A stretch of DNA of 64,000 nt from Bifidobacterium xylocopae (GCF_003315615.1 NZ_PDCH01000001.1:235712-299711); one strand, 5' to 3'. Shown: positions 8,692-18,082, counted from the first letter of the stretch. Notes: generated from the letters alone by a model not told the origin. Numbers and translations are program-made.

Positions 8692-9306
8692 TTGGCTTCT
8701 GAGAGTAAGACCTATGACGATGAATCCGCCGGACGCACGGTCGTGGTGGCGGAGGATGAGGCCCTGATCAGACTCGACACTGTCGAGGCTCTTGAGGATG
8801 CCGGCTATGAGGTGGTCGGGCAGGCCGCCAGCGGTCAGGAGGCCGTCGATCTGACACGTGAGCTCAAGCCCGACGTGGTGGTCATGGATGTGAAGATGCC
8901 AGGTAAGGACGGTATCGAGGCAGCCACCGAGATAGGCCAGGAGAATCTGGCGCCGGTGGTCATGCTGACAGCCTTCTCCCAGCAGAGTCTGGTCGAGAAA
9001 GCGGCGGATGCGGGCGCCATGGCATACGTGGTCAAGCCGTTCGCTCCAGAAAAGCTTCTGCCGGCAATAGAGGTGGCCATCTCTCGCTATGACCAGATCA
9101 ACGCCCTCAAGGACGAAGTCTCCGACATGAAGGCCAGGTTCGAGGCCCGAAAGCGGGTTGACCGCGCAAAGGGGCTGCTGATGGAGAACATGGGGCTGAC
9201 CGAGTCCGAGGCCTTCCGTTGGATTCAGAAGACCTCGATGGACAGGCGGCTGACCATGCAAGAGGTGGCCGACGCCGTCATCGCGCAGATGCAGGGCGAC
9301 GACTAG
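8692..9306 (+). CDS. Response regulator with ANTAR RNA-binding domain
   Basis: This is a two-domain regulator of about 204 residues. The receiver domain has the acidic pair in AEDEALIRLD, the phosphoacceptor Asp in VVMDVKMPGKDG, Thr in VVMLTAF and Lys in YVVKPFAPEKLLP. The C-terminal ANTAR domain (about residues 145-200) has the family pattern A-R-K-R-V-D-R-A-K-G-L-L-M then E-A-F-R-W-I-Q-K-T-S-M. ANTAR proteins bind paired hairpins in nascent RNA and prevent termination. No histidine kinase is nearby. The open frame begins inside the tRNA, so I prefer TTG at 8692 with GAGG five bases upstream. ATG at 8662 is the alternative and adds ten residues. Confidence 0.88.
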   Translation: MASESKTYDDESAGRTVVVAEDEALIRLDTVEALEDAGYEVVGQAASGQEAVDLTRELKPDVVVMDVKMPGKDGIEAATEIGQENLAPVVMLTAFSQQSLVEKAADAGAMAYVVKPFAPEKLLPAIEVAISRYDQINALKDEVSDMKARFEARKRVDRAKGLLMENMGLTESEAFRWIQKTSMDRRLTMQEVADAVIAQMQGDD

Positions 9307-9333
9307 GGCGGTTACACGAATGGGGCGGCGAGC

Positions 9334-12234
9334 ATGAGCGAAGCGGACAAACAGAAGAACGGCAAGGGCCCCCTGCTGGTGGTGGACGGTCACTCGCTGG
9401 CTTTCAGGGCCTATTATGCCCTCCCGGTCGAGTCGTTCACGACTTCGAAAGGCGAGGCCACCAACGCGGTCTGGGGCTTCGCGATAATGCTTTCGGAAGT
9501 GATCGCCGCCGAGCAGCCCACGCGGATGGCTGTGGCGTTCGATATGGCTGGCGGGACCTTCCGCAATGAGATGCTTTCCGGTTATAAGGGCACACGCCAG
9601 GCCGCCCCCGAGGAGTTGATCGACCAGCTGCCCAAACTGCAGCACTTCCTGGAGACACTTGGGGTCACTTATATCGAGAAGCAGGGTTATGAGGGTGACG
9701 ACATCATCGGGACCCTGGCCACGATGGGTGAGGAAGCAGGATACCGGACACTGGTGCTTTCTGGCGACCGGGATGCCTTCCAGCTGGCGGATGAGTCGGT
9801 CACGGTCCTGTTCCCCGGCTACCACTTCCGCCAGCTCAAGCGGATGACCCCGGAAGCGATCGAGGAAAAATACCACGTCGGCCCTCGTCTGTATCCCGAC
9901 CTGGCGGCTCTGAGAGGCGAGCAGTCCGACAACATCCCGGGTGTCCCAGGGGTGGGGGATGCGTACGCCGCGCGCTGGCTCAATGAGTACGGCAGCCTGG
10001 AGGGTGTCCTGGCAAGTGCCGATGCCATCAAGGGCAAGAAGGGCCAGGCCTTGCGAGATAGCATCGAACAGGTCAGGCTGAACCGCCGGGTCAACGCGTT
10101 GGTGCGTGATCTGGACCTGGGTGTACAGGTCGAGGACCTGACTTTCGGCAAGATTCACACCGATGAGGTCAATGCGCTCTTCAATCAGTTGGAATTCGGT
10201 TCCCACACCCGCAACAAGATCCTCAAGGGATTCAACTGCGTGGAGGGTTATGATGATTCGACCGGAACCGGCCAAGATGCCGGTGCCAGTGAGGAGATGG
10301 AGTTCGAGCTGCCCTCGTTGGATCCGGTCAAGGATGCCGAGGCGTTCACCGCCTGGTGTGAGAGCCACCTGCCCACCGTGGAGGATTCACGAACGATGGC
10401 CGAGGCCATGCCGGATTCCGGTCCGGTCATCACGGCGGCTGGCGATGGCGTGAAAGCCGCTCAAGAGCAGGCTGTGGCTTGCCCCGATCTGGCCGAGAAC
10501 TCCTGGTATCTCTACGCCGAGGGGGACGACAAGCCCGGTGCCGCGAAGATGGAGCGGCTGGTCATACTGGCTCCTGATTCCCACGCAGTTATGCTGGACG
10601 CCCAGGCAGTGGCCGACGACATGCTCCAGGCGGTACAGCAAGCGATAACTGCGCGTATAGCAACCTGCACCGTCCACGGGTACAAGGAGCATGTCCATCT
10701 GCTGGGCGCGATTGGCCTGCAGCTGGCTATGCCGTTGTTCGACACCAAGCTGGCCGGTTACCTGGTCGAGCCGGACTTCCATGCCTCCAACCTGGACAAG
10801 GCCTTCACCCACTTCCTTAAGATCTCCCTGGACGAGAAGCCCGAAGTGGAGCAGGGGGCCCTCGATTTCGGCGGCGATGGCAAGGACGAACCGCACACCC
10901 TGACGAAAGAGGAGACCATCCTGCGAAGGGTGGAATCCGTCAGACTCCTGGCTGCTCATCTGGAATCGTTGATCGAGGAACGCAAACAGTTCAACCTCCT
11001 GCGAGTCATCGAAATGCCGACCTCGACGGTCCTGTCCGGCATGGAGGATCAGGGAGCCAAGGTTGACCTGGAACGCCTGCGCACCATGGGGGACCAGTTC
11101 GAGGCCGAGGCGCAGCAGGCCGAAGCCATTGCCTGGGACAGAGCGGGGGCAAAGGTCAATCTGCAAAGCCCCAAGCAGCTGCAGAAGATCCTCTTCGAGG
11201 ACATGGGGCTCAAACCGGTCCAGCGTACCAAGCGCGGGTCCTACTCGACCAATGCGGCTTCGCTCCAGCGGCTGTACGTCAGTTCGGTCGGCAATGAACG
11301 GGCCAACGACTTCCTCGGGGCCCTCCTCAAGCACCGGGAAACCAACAAACTCAAGCAGATTGTCAACTCATTGATGGAGTCGGTCAATCCAAATGACGGG
11401 CGCATCCATACCACCTTCGAGCAGACCGTGGCGGCGACCGGTCGATTAAGCTCGGTCGATCCGAATCTGCAAAACATACCAAACAAGAACGCGGCCGGCC
11501 GCGAGATCCGCTCGGCGTTCGTGCCTGGCGAAGGGTTCGAATCCCTGCTCAGCTGCGACTACTCTCAGGTCGAGCTGCGCATCATGGCCGACCTGTCCGG
11601 GGACGAGGCGCTGATCGAGGCCTTCAAGTCCGGTACCGACTTCCACAAATACGTAGCCTCTCTGGTATATGGAATCGGTGTGGATGAGGTTTCCTCCGAC
11701 CAGCGCTCCCACGTCAAGGCCATGAGCTACGGCCTGGCCTACGGGCTGTCCACATACGGACTCGCCCAGCAGCTCGATGTCAGTCCCGCTGAGGCTGATG
11801 TCTTGAAATCCCAGTACTTCTCCACGTTCGGCAAGGTGCACGACTACCTGGAATCCCTGGTCGAAGATGCCCGTGTCAAGGGATACACCGAGACGATCTT
11901 CGGACGGCGTCGCTACTTCCCTGGACTGAAGTCCAAGCGGCGGCCCACCCGTGATGCAGCAGAACGTGCCGCGCTGAATGCACCTATCCAGGGGTCCGCC
12001 GCCGACATTATGAAGATAGCGATGATAAAGGCCCAACACACCATGAGTGAGGCTGGCTGCCGAAGCCGCATCGTACTGCAGATCCATGATGAACTCGTGG
12101 TGGAGATCGCCGCGGGTGAGGAGAAACAGGTGGCCGCCTTGGTCAAGGAAGCCATGGAGCATGCGGTCAGGCTGGCCGTGCCTTTGGACGTCTCCACCGG
12201 CATAGGCGGGGATTGGCAACAAGCAGCCCACTGA
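9334..12234 (+). CDS. polA: DNA polymerase I
   Basis: This 966-residue Pol I has an N-terminal 5'-nuclease domain (about 12-310; LLVVDGHSLAFRAYYAL and the acidic metal cluster YEGDDIIGTLA, SGDRDAFQL). A middle domain is in the position of the 3'-5' exonuclease, and the C-terminal polymerase domain is complete. Polymerase motifs are A (CDYSQVELRIMADLS, near residue 740), the O helix (RSHVKAMSYGLAYGLS, near 790) and C (LQIHDELVVEI, near 916). The DTE of an active proofreading exonuclease is absent from the middle domain, so it is probably non-proofreading, as in many Actinobacteria. The gene starts 27 bp after the ANTAR regulator and is likely co-transcribed with it. Confidence 0.96.
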   Translation: MSEADKQKNGKGPLLVVDGHSLAFRAYYALPVESFTTSKGEATNAVWGFAIMLSEVIAAEQPTRMAVAFDMAGGTFRNEMLSGYKGTRQAAPEELIDQLPKLQHFLETLGVTYIEKQGYEGDDIIGTLATMGEEAGYRTLVLSGDRDAFQLADESVTVLFPGYHFRQLKRMTPEAIEEKYHVGPRLYPDLAALRGEQSDNIPGVPGVGDAYAARWLNEYGSLEGVLASADAIKGKKGQALRDSIEQVRLNRRVNALVRDLDLGVQVEDLTFGKIHTDEVNALFNQLEFGSHTRNKILKGFNCVEGYDDSTGTGQDAGASEEMEFELPSLDPVKDAEAFTAWCESHLPTVEDSRTMAEAMPDSGPVITAAGDGVKAAQEQAVACPDLAENSWYLYAEGDDKPGAAKMERLVILAPDSHAVMLDAQAVADDMLQAVQQAITARIATCTVHGYKEHVHLLGAIGLQLAMPLFDTKLAGYLVEPDFHASNLDKAFTHFLKISLDEKPEVEQGALDFGGDGKDEPHTLTKEETILRRVESVRLLAAHLESLIEERKQFNLLRVIEMPTSTVLSGMEDQGAKVDLERLRTMGDQFEAEAQQAEAIAWDRAGAKVNLQSPKQLQKILFEDMGLKPVQRTKRGSYSTNAASLQRLYVSSVGNERANDFLGALLKHRETNKLKQIVNSLMESVNPNDGRIHTTFEQTVAATGRLSSVDPNLQNIPNKNAAGREIRSAFVPGEGFESLLSCDYSQVELRIMADLSGDEALIEAFKSGTDFHKYVASLVYGIGVDEVSSDQRSHVKAMSYGLAYGLSTYGLAQQLDVSPAEADVLKSQYFSTFGKVHDYLESLVEDARVKGYTETIFGRRRYFPGLKSKRRPTRDAAERAALNAPIQGSAADIMKIAMIKAQHTMSEAGCRSRIVLQIHDELVVEIAAGEEKQVAALVKEAMEHAVRLAVPLDVSTGIGGDWQQAAH

Positions 12235-12331
12235 CTCGCCGTGCACCGTGCCGGACCAGGTCGGAACAAGTCCGGAAGCTTATCCAGGGTGCTCGGTGCG
12301 GGTTGGACTGTCACAGGGAAGGGAGGTCGGC

Positions 12332-13267
12332 ATGGCACAGTCTTCGCTGCAGTCCCGGGCGTCAACCGTGGTTTTGGCGGATGTGGTCAAGGTCCTGGAA
12401 GAGCTGTATCCACTCTCGTATGCCGAGGAATGGGACCACCCCGGATTGATTGTAGGTGGTCTGGGGTGGCCGGTCAGCCGTGTCTTCTGCGCGGTGGACC
12501 CGACCGTGGAAGTGGTCGAGGAGGCCATCCGAGCCGGGGCGCAACTGTTGATCTGCCATCATCCTCTGTTCTTCCGTCCGGTTCATGAGGTGGGCGGTCG
12601 CGGCTTCCGTGGAGCCATCGTCACCCGGCTGATGGAGGCGCATTGTGGCTTGTGGGTGGGGCACACGAACGCCGATGCCGCTGTGCGGGGTGTCGCCCAG
12701 GCAGCGGCCGACCTCCTGGGGCTTACCGGGCAGCGGCCTTTGGAACCAATTCAGGTGGATCCGTCGGATTGGCATGCCATGCACGGTGAGAGCGGGTTCG
12801 CGGTCGGATTGGGACGGGTAGGCCGGTTGCCTGCGCCCATTCGTTTCGGTGACTTCGTCGAGCGCGTCGCTGGTCTCCTTCCCCGAACCGAGCTTGGTGT
12901 CCAGGCAGCAGGTGAACCGGATGCCGGAATAAGCACCGTGGCCATCCTTCCCGGATCAGGCGACTCCATGTTCGAACAGGTCCGTGCCAGCGGCGTGGAT
13001 GTCTATGTGACCAGCGATCTGCGCCACCATCCAGCCACAGACGCCTATCAGCAGGCCCGCTATGAGGCGGAACTGCGAGCCCGGGCAGGCGGCGACGGGG
13101 CAGTGAGACCCATGCTTGTCAACACACCGCACTCGGCCATCGAAAGTCTGTGGTTCGCTTATGCCGGTCAGGACATCCCCAAGGCCATCGAGGAGGAGAC
13201 CGGGGTGCATGTGGATTTGCGGGTCATCGATCATTCGACGGACCCTTGGACATTCTCCGTCAAATAG
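12332..13267 (+). CDS. NIF3-like dinuclear metal centre protein (DUF34)
   Basis: The 311-residue protein matches the NIF3/YbgI family. These widespread cytosolic proteins have a dinuclear metal site; some members act as GTP cyclohydrolase I-type enzymes or metal chaperones. Its substrate is unknown. Visible signatures are E-E-W-D-H-P-G-L near the N-terminus, the metal ligands in LLICHHPLFF (near residue 75), VGHTNADAA, and a late conserved YVTSDLRHHPATDAYQQA segment. ATG at 12332 has GGGAGG six bases upstream; the frame is open further upstream but without such a site. It follows polA by 97 bp. Confidence 0.88.
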   Translation: MAQSSLQSRASTVVLADVVKVLEELYPLSYAEEWDHPGLIVGGLGWPVSRVFCAVDPTVEVVEEAIRAGAQLLICHHPLFFRPVHEVGGRGFRGAIVTRLMEAHCGLWVGHTNADAAVRGVAQAAADLLGLTGQRPLEPIQVDPSDWHAMHGESGFAVGLGRVGRLPAPIRFGDFVERVAGLLPRTELGVQAAGEPDAGISTVAILPGSGDSMFEQVRASGVDVYVTSDLRHHPATDAYQQARYEAELRARAGGDGAVRPMLVNTPHSAIESLWFAYAGQDIPKAIEEETGVHVDLRVIDHSTDPWTFSVK

Positions 13268-13387
13268 GGCCACAAGGAGCCTGGGCCGGCCTGGATCCAT
13301 GGTGGGCTGGCGGCTAGCTGGCGCGGAGGGATGCGTAAGCTACCTGTGGGGCTGGATGTATGGGAAGCAGGGGGTAGGACATTGACC

Positions 13388-14023
13388 ATGAATCGAAGCG
13401 GAGCAACAGGCAATCAGCGTCGGCTCTTCACGGCAGGCACGGATGGGGTGGATATGGACATACCCGTCGATGAGCTGGGCAGTCGCACCCTCTTCAAAGG
13501 GCCGATATTCACCATTGAGGACAAACGGATAGCTCTGGCAAGAATCGACGGGGGCCGTACCGTCATCCGCCGGCAGCTGGTGCATCATGCGCCCTGCGTC
13601 GTCATGCTGGCCCACGACACGGCCCGGGACCTGTACCTGGTGGAGCGGGAATACCGGGTAGGCGTCGGTGGTTATACCTTCGGTCTGCCGGCTGGATTCA
13701 TCGATGCCGGGGAGGATCCGAAGGCCGCGGCTTTGCGCGAGCTGCGCGAAGAGACCGGTGTGGTTCCCGGCGGGCCTCAGGCCTATCGGATCGAGCCTGT
13801 GGCCGACTGCTATTCCTCCGAGGGGATGAGTGATGAGCTGGTTCACATCATGGTCGTACGGCTGGATTCCTGGACCCAGGTTCAAACCCGCTTCGATCCC
13901 GACGAACATGTCCAGTCCGCCTGGCTGGAATGGTCGGCCCTTCGGACGCTGCCCATCACGGCTTCCAATGCTGTGATTGCCGTACAGTCTGAGGCCCTGC
14001 ATCGCTTGGCGGGGGTCCACTAG
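13388..14023 (+). CDS. Nudix hydrolase, ADP-ribose pyrophosphatase-like
   Basis: This protein of about 211 residues carries a textbook Nudix box at residues 103-125 (G-x5-E-x7-RELREETGV), just after LPAG. The combination EYR...LPAGFIDAGE is typical of ADP-ribose pyrophosphatases, which hydrolyse ADP-ribose to AMP and ribose-5-phosphate. The start is uncertain: ATG at 13388 is chosen, and ATG at 13454 is also possible because the first 20 residues are poorly conserved in character. It follows the NIF3-like gene by 120 bp. Unlike the Nudix-fold protein at 7816-8409, all catalytic acids are present. Confidence 0.85.
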   Translation: MNRSGATGNQRRLFTAGTDGVDMDIPVDELGSRTLFKGPIFTIEDKRIALARIDGGRTVIRRQLVHHAPCVVMLAHDTARDLYLVEREYRVGVGGYTFGLPAGFIDAGEDPKAAALRELREETGVVPGGPQAYRIEPVADCYSSEGMSDELVHIMVVRLDSWTQVQTRFDPDEHVQSAWLEWSALRTLPITASNAVIAVQSEALHRLAGVH

Positions 14024-14047
14024 TCCGAGCTGGTGCTACAGGCACAG

Positions 14048-15250
14048 TCATGCTGGGGTGGCGGCCTTGGCGAACACGCCTGTGCGGGCGTACAGCCCGG
14101 TCGATAGCGCGATCATGAGCGCCGCGAAGCATCCGATGCCGGTATAGCCCGTATAGCGATCGATAAGGGGGCCGCCTATGATTCCAGCCAGTGTCTGTCC
14201 AAGATACATGGCGGCGTTGGAGAGCGAGGAGATGGTGGATCTGGCTTGGCTGACGCTTGATTGCAGGGTGGTCATGAAGAGCGGGAAGATGAATCCGTTG
14301 ACCAGATAGATGACGGTCAGCAAGGTTTCCGCCATCCAGAACCCCTTGGCGAATGGTGCCATGGCATAGAGTATGACCAGGGCGGTGAGTTCGCTCAGAA
14401 ATGTGTGTCCCAGGCCGAATGCCGAAACGATGCGGGATCCGAAGAGCGAGCCCAGCAGATTCCCTGCACCGATGGCGATCATTGCCGTTCCCACGCTTGA
14501 GAGGTCGAGGCCGAAACTGCCTGTGAACCAGGTGGATATGAATGTGGTGGCGGCGAAGGAGCCGGTTTGGAAGACGAAATAAGCCGACAATCGGGCCAGG
14601 GCCTTCTTGTTGGATAGGATCTGGACGTAGGTTCTGATAAATGATGGGCGCCGGGCGTCGGACTGTTTGGTTCGATTGACGGGGAGTACAAGAGCGATGA
14701 CCGGCATAAGCATCACCGCGGCCGCGGCTATGGCATAGAAGGGGATGCGCCAGGAGACGACGGCGAGGTAGGAGCCGATGGGGATGCCGACCAGCTGGGA
14801 GACGGAGAGGCCTGCCGTGGCATAACCCATGACCTTGATGATGCGGATCTTGTCAACGATGACCGGGATGGTGGCCCAGACCTGTGGCGTCACGAACGAG
14901 GCGCTCACCCCGGCGAGGAAGCGGAAGGCCAGCATGAGTCGGAAGCTGAAGGCGAAACCGCACAGAGCCGTTGAGCAGGCGAAGAACGCCAAGCCCCAGA
15001 GCATGACCTGTTTACGGTCTCGGCCGTCCGAGATGGGGCCGGATATGAAGGCGGCGAGCACATAGCCGATGGCGTAGGCTGAAACCAACCAGCCGGAGAT
15101 GGAGGTGGGCGTGCCGTACATCGCGCTCAGGGTGGGCAAAAGGGGTGAGATAAGAAAGGTGTCCGTCCCGATAAGGAACATGGTCAGGAAGAAAGTGAGG
15201 GAGTAACGGTACACAGGATTCCATTCGATAGTTTTATGAATATCAAACAA
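14048..15250 (-). CDS. MFS transporter, DHA1/AraJ-like efflux type
   Basis: This 400-residue integral membrane protein has about 12 hydrophobic segments. The motif G-P-I-S-D-G-R-D-R-K after helix 2 is the loop 2-3 signature of the major facilitator superfamily. A second basic loop after helix 6 (residues about 195-210, K-Q-S-D-A-R-R) divides the halves. The overall shape fits DHA1 drug or metabolite exporters; the substrate is unknown. The upstream frame closes with a TGA and the only near start is TTG at 15250, with GTG at 15214 as an alternative; neither has a good ribosome site. It lies 94 bp downstream of an ArsR-type repressor on the same strand and is the likely regulated partner. Confidence 0.82.
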   Translation of the reverse strand: MFDIHKTIEWNPVYRYSLTFFLTMFLIGTDTFLISPLLPTLSAMYGTPTSISGWLVSAYAIGYVLAAFISGPISDGRDRKQVMLWGLAFFACSTALCGFAFSFRLMLAFRFLAGVSASFVTPQVWATIPVIVDKIRIIKVMGYATAGLSVSQLVGIPIGSYLAVVSWRIPFYAIAAAAVMLMPVIALVLPVNRTKQSDARRPSFIRTYVQILSNKKALARLSAYFVFQTGSFAATTFISTWFTGSFGLDLSSVGTAMIAIGAGNLLGSLFGSRIVSAFGLGHTFLSELTALVILYAMAPFAKGFWMAETLLTVIYLVNGFIFPLFMTTLQSSVSQARSTISSLSNAAMYLGQTLAGIIGGPLIDRYTGYTGIGCFAALMIALSTGLYARTGVFAKAATPA

Positions 15251-15344
15251 CGAATTTCAATCTACTGCAACCTTCTCCGTTATAGGTGACGTTCACTGGT
15301 AGAGAAGCCGAATGGTTCAGCGTGTGTCCTGGATCGGTCAGTGG

Positions 15345-15641
15345 CTACTTGTCCAAGGAATCAAGGAAATGTGGCAAGAGGCTGTCGAACGCGTCCTCAT
15401 TGAGCGAGACGAACCTGTTCTGCCCCTCCTTGCGGGTGCTCGTGAGCCCGGCTTCCCGCAGGATGCGAAAATGGTAGGAGACTGTGGACTTGTTGAGGTC
15501 CAGATGCTCGCCGATTTGTCCGCAATTCATCTCGGAGCCATGCTTATGCAGCATTCGCACCATCTGCAGGCGGCTCTCATCGGCGAGCGCCTTGAGTGCG
15601 CCCACCAGCCGTGCGTCCCCATCCCGAAATTCAATGGTCAT
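15345..15641 (-). CDS. ArsR-family winged-helix transcriptional regulator
   Basis: The 98-residue protein has the ArsR fold signature: ALADESRLQMVRML (helices before the HTH), C-G-Q-I-G-E-H-L-D-L, and the recognition helix N-K-S-T-V-S-Y-H-F-R-I-L-R-E-A-G-L. A beta wing follows with K-E-G-Q-N-R-F-V. The single Cys just before the recognition region is not the ELCVCDL metal site, so metal sensing is not evident. The start is either ATG at 15641 or GTG at 15668; neither has a strong ribosome site. It is transcribed toward the MFS gene and probably represses it. Confidence 0.82.
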   Translation of the reverse strand: MTIEFRDGDARLVGALKALADESRLQMVRMLHKHGSEMNCGQIGEHLDLNKSTVSYHFRILREAGLTSTRKEGQNRFVSLNEDAFDSLLPHFLDSLDK

Positions 15642-15793
15642 AAACCCATCGTACCGGTGGATGGTCACATTGGTGCCCTGATCACTAGCGCCAGCCTATC
15701 CGGCATGGTGTATCTATGCCGAACCCTGTTCGGGCATCCGTATGATGAAATGGGAGTGCTGCTTCGGAGCCAGGGGTAATACGCAGCGCGTAG

Positions 15794-16051
15794 TCATGGC
15801 TTGTCTGCAAGGAAGGACTGAATGGCGCCCTCCACCAGCCCGGGCTCGAAATCATGCAGGCAATAAGGTGTACCGGCTCCGGGCTGCAACAAGAGCCGGA
15901 CCTGTTCACTGCCTGCCATCCGTTCGCTGGGATCGTCTCCCGGCGCATGATACCGCCGTTTGCTTGTTGCGCAGATCGACGGCACAGGGAACGGCAATAC
16001 GACCATTGCCAGGATGACGACCAGGATTACGGTGGTGTTCAGGTGGGCCAT
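15794..16051 (-). pseudogene. Short ORF, possible relic of an alpha/beta-hydrolase C-terminus
   Basis: The 85-residue frame starts with a hydrophobic stretch. Its end then resembles the last strand-helix unit of alpha/beta hydrolases: VRLLLQPGAG, then a F-E-P-G-L-V-E-G-A-I-Q-S-F-L helix. In intact enzymes G-A-G is followed by the catalytic His; here it is Thr. No upstream hydrolase body is present. I read it as a decayed fragment, but a small unrelated protein cannot be excluded. The rest of 15642-16160 shows nothing I can assign. Confidence 0.3.
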
Positions 16052-16160
16052 AACAGACTGCTCGGGTGAATGCTTTCCCTAAGCCTGTAACTGTATGTAC
16101 GGGCTATTCTACCAATGGTGCTTGGAGCACCGCCGATGCCGGTAAGCATCGAAATATGCT

Positions 16161-16194
16161 AAGCGCCCCACGGGTTCTGGTCGATGGGGCGCTT
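16161..16194 (-). terminator. Terminator after the membrane-protein gene at 16242-17294
   Basis: The arms AAGCGCCCCA (16161-16170) and TGGGGCGCTT (16185-16194) are a perfect 10-bp inverted repeat with a 14-base loop. It lies 48 bp beyond the stop codon of the reverse-strand gene. Confidence 0.7.
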
Positions 16195-16241
16195 CGCATG
16201 GAACTCAGCCGGCGGAAGATGAACCGCAAGACTGGGTGGGG

Positions 16242-17294
16242 TCAGTCAACGAGATTGGGGTTGACCTTGTTGATACGGGCCTTCGTGGCGGAGGACAGTG
16301 CGGGCTTCTCGGCGCGGGCCATGGCCTGCTCGAAGTCTCGTGTGCCCATAAAGACTTCGGAGGTCCATGGGTTGACGTGGTGCTGCCTGGCGCGGTAGAG
16401 GATGTAGGCCAGGGCGAGCACATTCGCAGCCAGGGAGATGATGGAGACGATCAGGTTGACATTGGGGTTGTTGACCGACTGGACGGCGAATTTGGAGTGG
16501 TTGGAGTCCAGGAAGAGCGGAAAGACCTGGGCGAACATGCACCAGAGGGCCAGGGTGTTGGCGCGGTTCTGGATCCAGCCGCCCTTGTTCCACAGGAAGT
16601 TGGCGAAGGTCGGTGCCAGAAGCAGGGCCAGGCCGCAGTACCAGGAGTGGGTGGGCAGGCAGTTGTAGGTGTAGGTGAAGTTCCAGATGTCATAGGCCAC
16701 GATGAAGACCCAGGTCATGTCAGGCCAGAGCATGTCCTGGCGGTTCTTGGAGGCGTAGATGCCGAACCAGCCGGTCATGCAGAAGATGTTGATCAGGCCG
16801 GCGATGCCGTTGAAGACGTTGAACCAGCCGCCCATCAGGGTCACGCCCTCGCTGGAGACGAAGGTGCCGCCCCAGCCGCGGAAGGCGGACTCGAAGTCGG
16901 ATGCCACGGCGATGAGGATGTTGATGGCCACGATGATGAAGGGGAAGCACTTGAACCAGTTGACCTTGCCCAGCTTGCCCCAGCCATACTTGAGGATCAT
17001 GAAGCCGATGCAGCCGGCGGTGGCTGCGTAGAGCTTGGCGTAGTGGAACCAGCCGTTCATCTCCGTGTAGGTAGGGTTGTTCAGGGCCCAGCCAGCGCCC
17101 GCTGCGGCACCGGCGTAGATGGCGATGAAGTATGCGGTCAGGGCCACGGGAATGGCCACAAAGCAGACGAGACCGCCGGCCTTGGACCGTCGAGCGATCT
17201 CGTTCGCGGCTATCAGGCAGCCGAAGACGAGAATCCAGCCCAGCCATTGGTATAAGGCGTTGGGTCCGTAGACTTGGAATAACATGGCACTCAC
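16242..17294 (-). CDS. Polytopic membrane protein of unknown function, TetR-linked
   Basis: This 350-residue protein has about nine or ten hydrophobic segments and many aromatic residues (GWFNVFNGIAGLINIFCMTGW, WVFIVAYDIWNFTYTYNC). It has a conserved-looking charged loop WGKLGKVNWFKC and a soluble C-terminal tail of about 45 residues. I do not recognise the family with certainty; it may be one of the DUF membrane families found in anaerobic Actinobacteria and Firmicutes. The start codon overlaps the end of the upstream TetR gene by four bases, so translation is coupled and the pair is one operon. The TetR promoter has two matched operators, which makes this protein the sole apparent target of that repressor: a transporter or permease induced by a small molecule is the best guess. 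Confidence 0.8.
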   Translation of the reverse strand: MSAMLFQVYGPNALYQWLGWILVFGCLIAANEIARRSKAGGLVCFVAIPVALTAYFIAIYAGAAAGAGWALNNPTYTEMNGWFHYAKLYAATAGCIGFMILKYGWGKLGKVNWFKCFPFIIVAINILIAVASDFESAFRGWGGTFVSSEGVTLMGGWFNVFNGIAGLINIFCMTGWFGIYASKNRQDMLWPDMTWVFIVAYDIWNFTYTYNCLPTHSWYCGLALLLAPTFANFLWNKGGWIQNRANTLALWCMFAQVFPLFLDSNHSKFAVQSVNNPNVNLIVSIISLAANVLALAYILYRARQHHVNPWTSEVFMGTRDFEQAMARAEKPALSSATKARINKVNPNLVD

Positions 17295-18001
17295 TTTCCT
17301 TGCTTCTCTTTCGGGTGTTCTTTTTGCGTCCCTTCCTCTGGAACTGGCCGGTCGGAAGGTGGCGCGAAAGGTTGTACGTATGCCTCCAGATGCAAGGTCT
17401 GGACGAAAATATCCTTGATGGTGCGGTCGTCGGTACCGGGATTCTCTCGCAGAAGTGCTATGGCCCCGGCTATGAGCGTCATCAGGGATTCCTTGATATG
17501 ACTGATGCCTGGCCTGCCATGTATTCGTTCGAAATCCTTGACGGTGGTCCCGCTGATATAGTCGGCCACGCGTTCGGACAAGCGATCGACGAATTGGATG
17601 TACAGGCCGCCGTTGCCGGCCTGTACCAGTTTTCTGCTGAAGGGGCCTTCGTCGTTGATGATGACCCGCATCAGCGCGATGAGGTCATCGAGGGATTTGT
17701 CGACATTGCCGGGTATTCGGGACTCGTTCCAGGATCTGAGCTCGCCGATGATTGTGTCGGAGATGTCGTCCAGGACCGCCGCGGACACGTCATCCTTGCT
17801 GCGGAAGTAGTGGTAGAAGAGGGAGCGGGTCATGCCTGCCCTGCTGGCTATGTCGCTCACCGTGATGTGAGTGAAACCCTTCTCCAGGCTCAACTCGTGG
17901 GCGGCACGCACAATCTGTTCGCGTCTGTCCCTGACGTGCGGCCTGCGGGCTTCAGTGCTCCGGGACTGGACGTCGTTGCCCAAGGTAGCGATTCGCGTCA
18001 T
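17291..18001 (-). CDS. TetR-family regulator, probably autoregulatory
   Basis: The 236-residue protein has an N-terminal TetR HTH: REQIVRAAHELSLEKGF, ITVSDIASRAGMTRSLFYHYFRSKDDV. A helical ligand-binding domain and a Pro/Glu/Lys-rich tail follow. The frame is open up to TTG at 18082. However, that codon lies inside an operator and only a few bases after the predicted transcription start, so I prefer ATG at 18001 or a start near it. Its stop overlaps the start of the membrane-protein gene. The two identical-architecture palindromes at 18068-18125 flank the predicted promoter, the layout of an autorepressed TetR operon. Confidence 0.85.
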   Translation of the reverse strand: MTRIATLGNDVQSRSTEARRPHVRDRREQIVRAAHELSLEKGFTHITVSDIASRAGMTRSLFYHYFRSKDDVSAAVLDDISDTIIGELRSWNESRIPGNVDKSLDDLIALMRVIINDEGPFSRKLVQAGNGGLYIQFVDRLSERVADYISGTTVKDFERIHGRPGISHIKESLMTLIAGAIALLRENPGTDDRTIKDIFVQTLHLEAYVQPFAPPSDRPVPEEGTQKEHPKEKQGK

Positions 18002-18067
18002 CCTGCTCTTCTTGCCGCTTGTGTCAGTACCTTCGCCGCCCTGGCCGCTGTCGGGGAAGTAAACATA

Positions 18068-18082
18068 TTGACAAGTCGTCAA
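18068..18082. promoter_or_regulatory. Operator 1 of the TetR operon
   Basis: TTGACAAGTCGTCAA is an inverted repeat of TTGAC and GTCAA around five bases. It is just downstream of the predicted reverse-strand transcription start (about 18089). It shares its half-sites with the palindrome at 18111-18125; the centres are 43 bp apart, close to four helical turns. Confidence 0.75.

Noticed and set aside
15241..15263. ArsR operator TGAATAT...AATTTCA ahead of the MFS gene
   Set aside because: The symmetry is imperfect and AT-driven, and it overlaps the proposed start codon; too weak to call.
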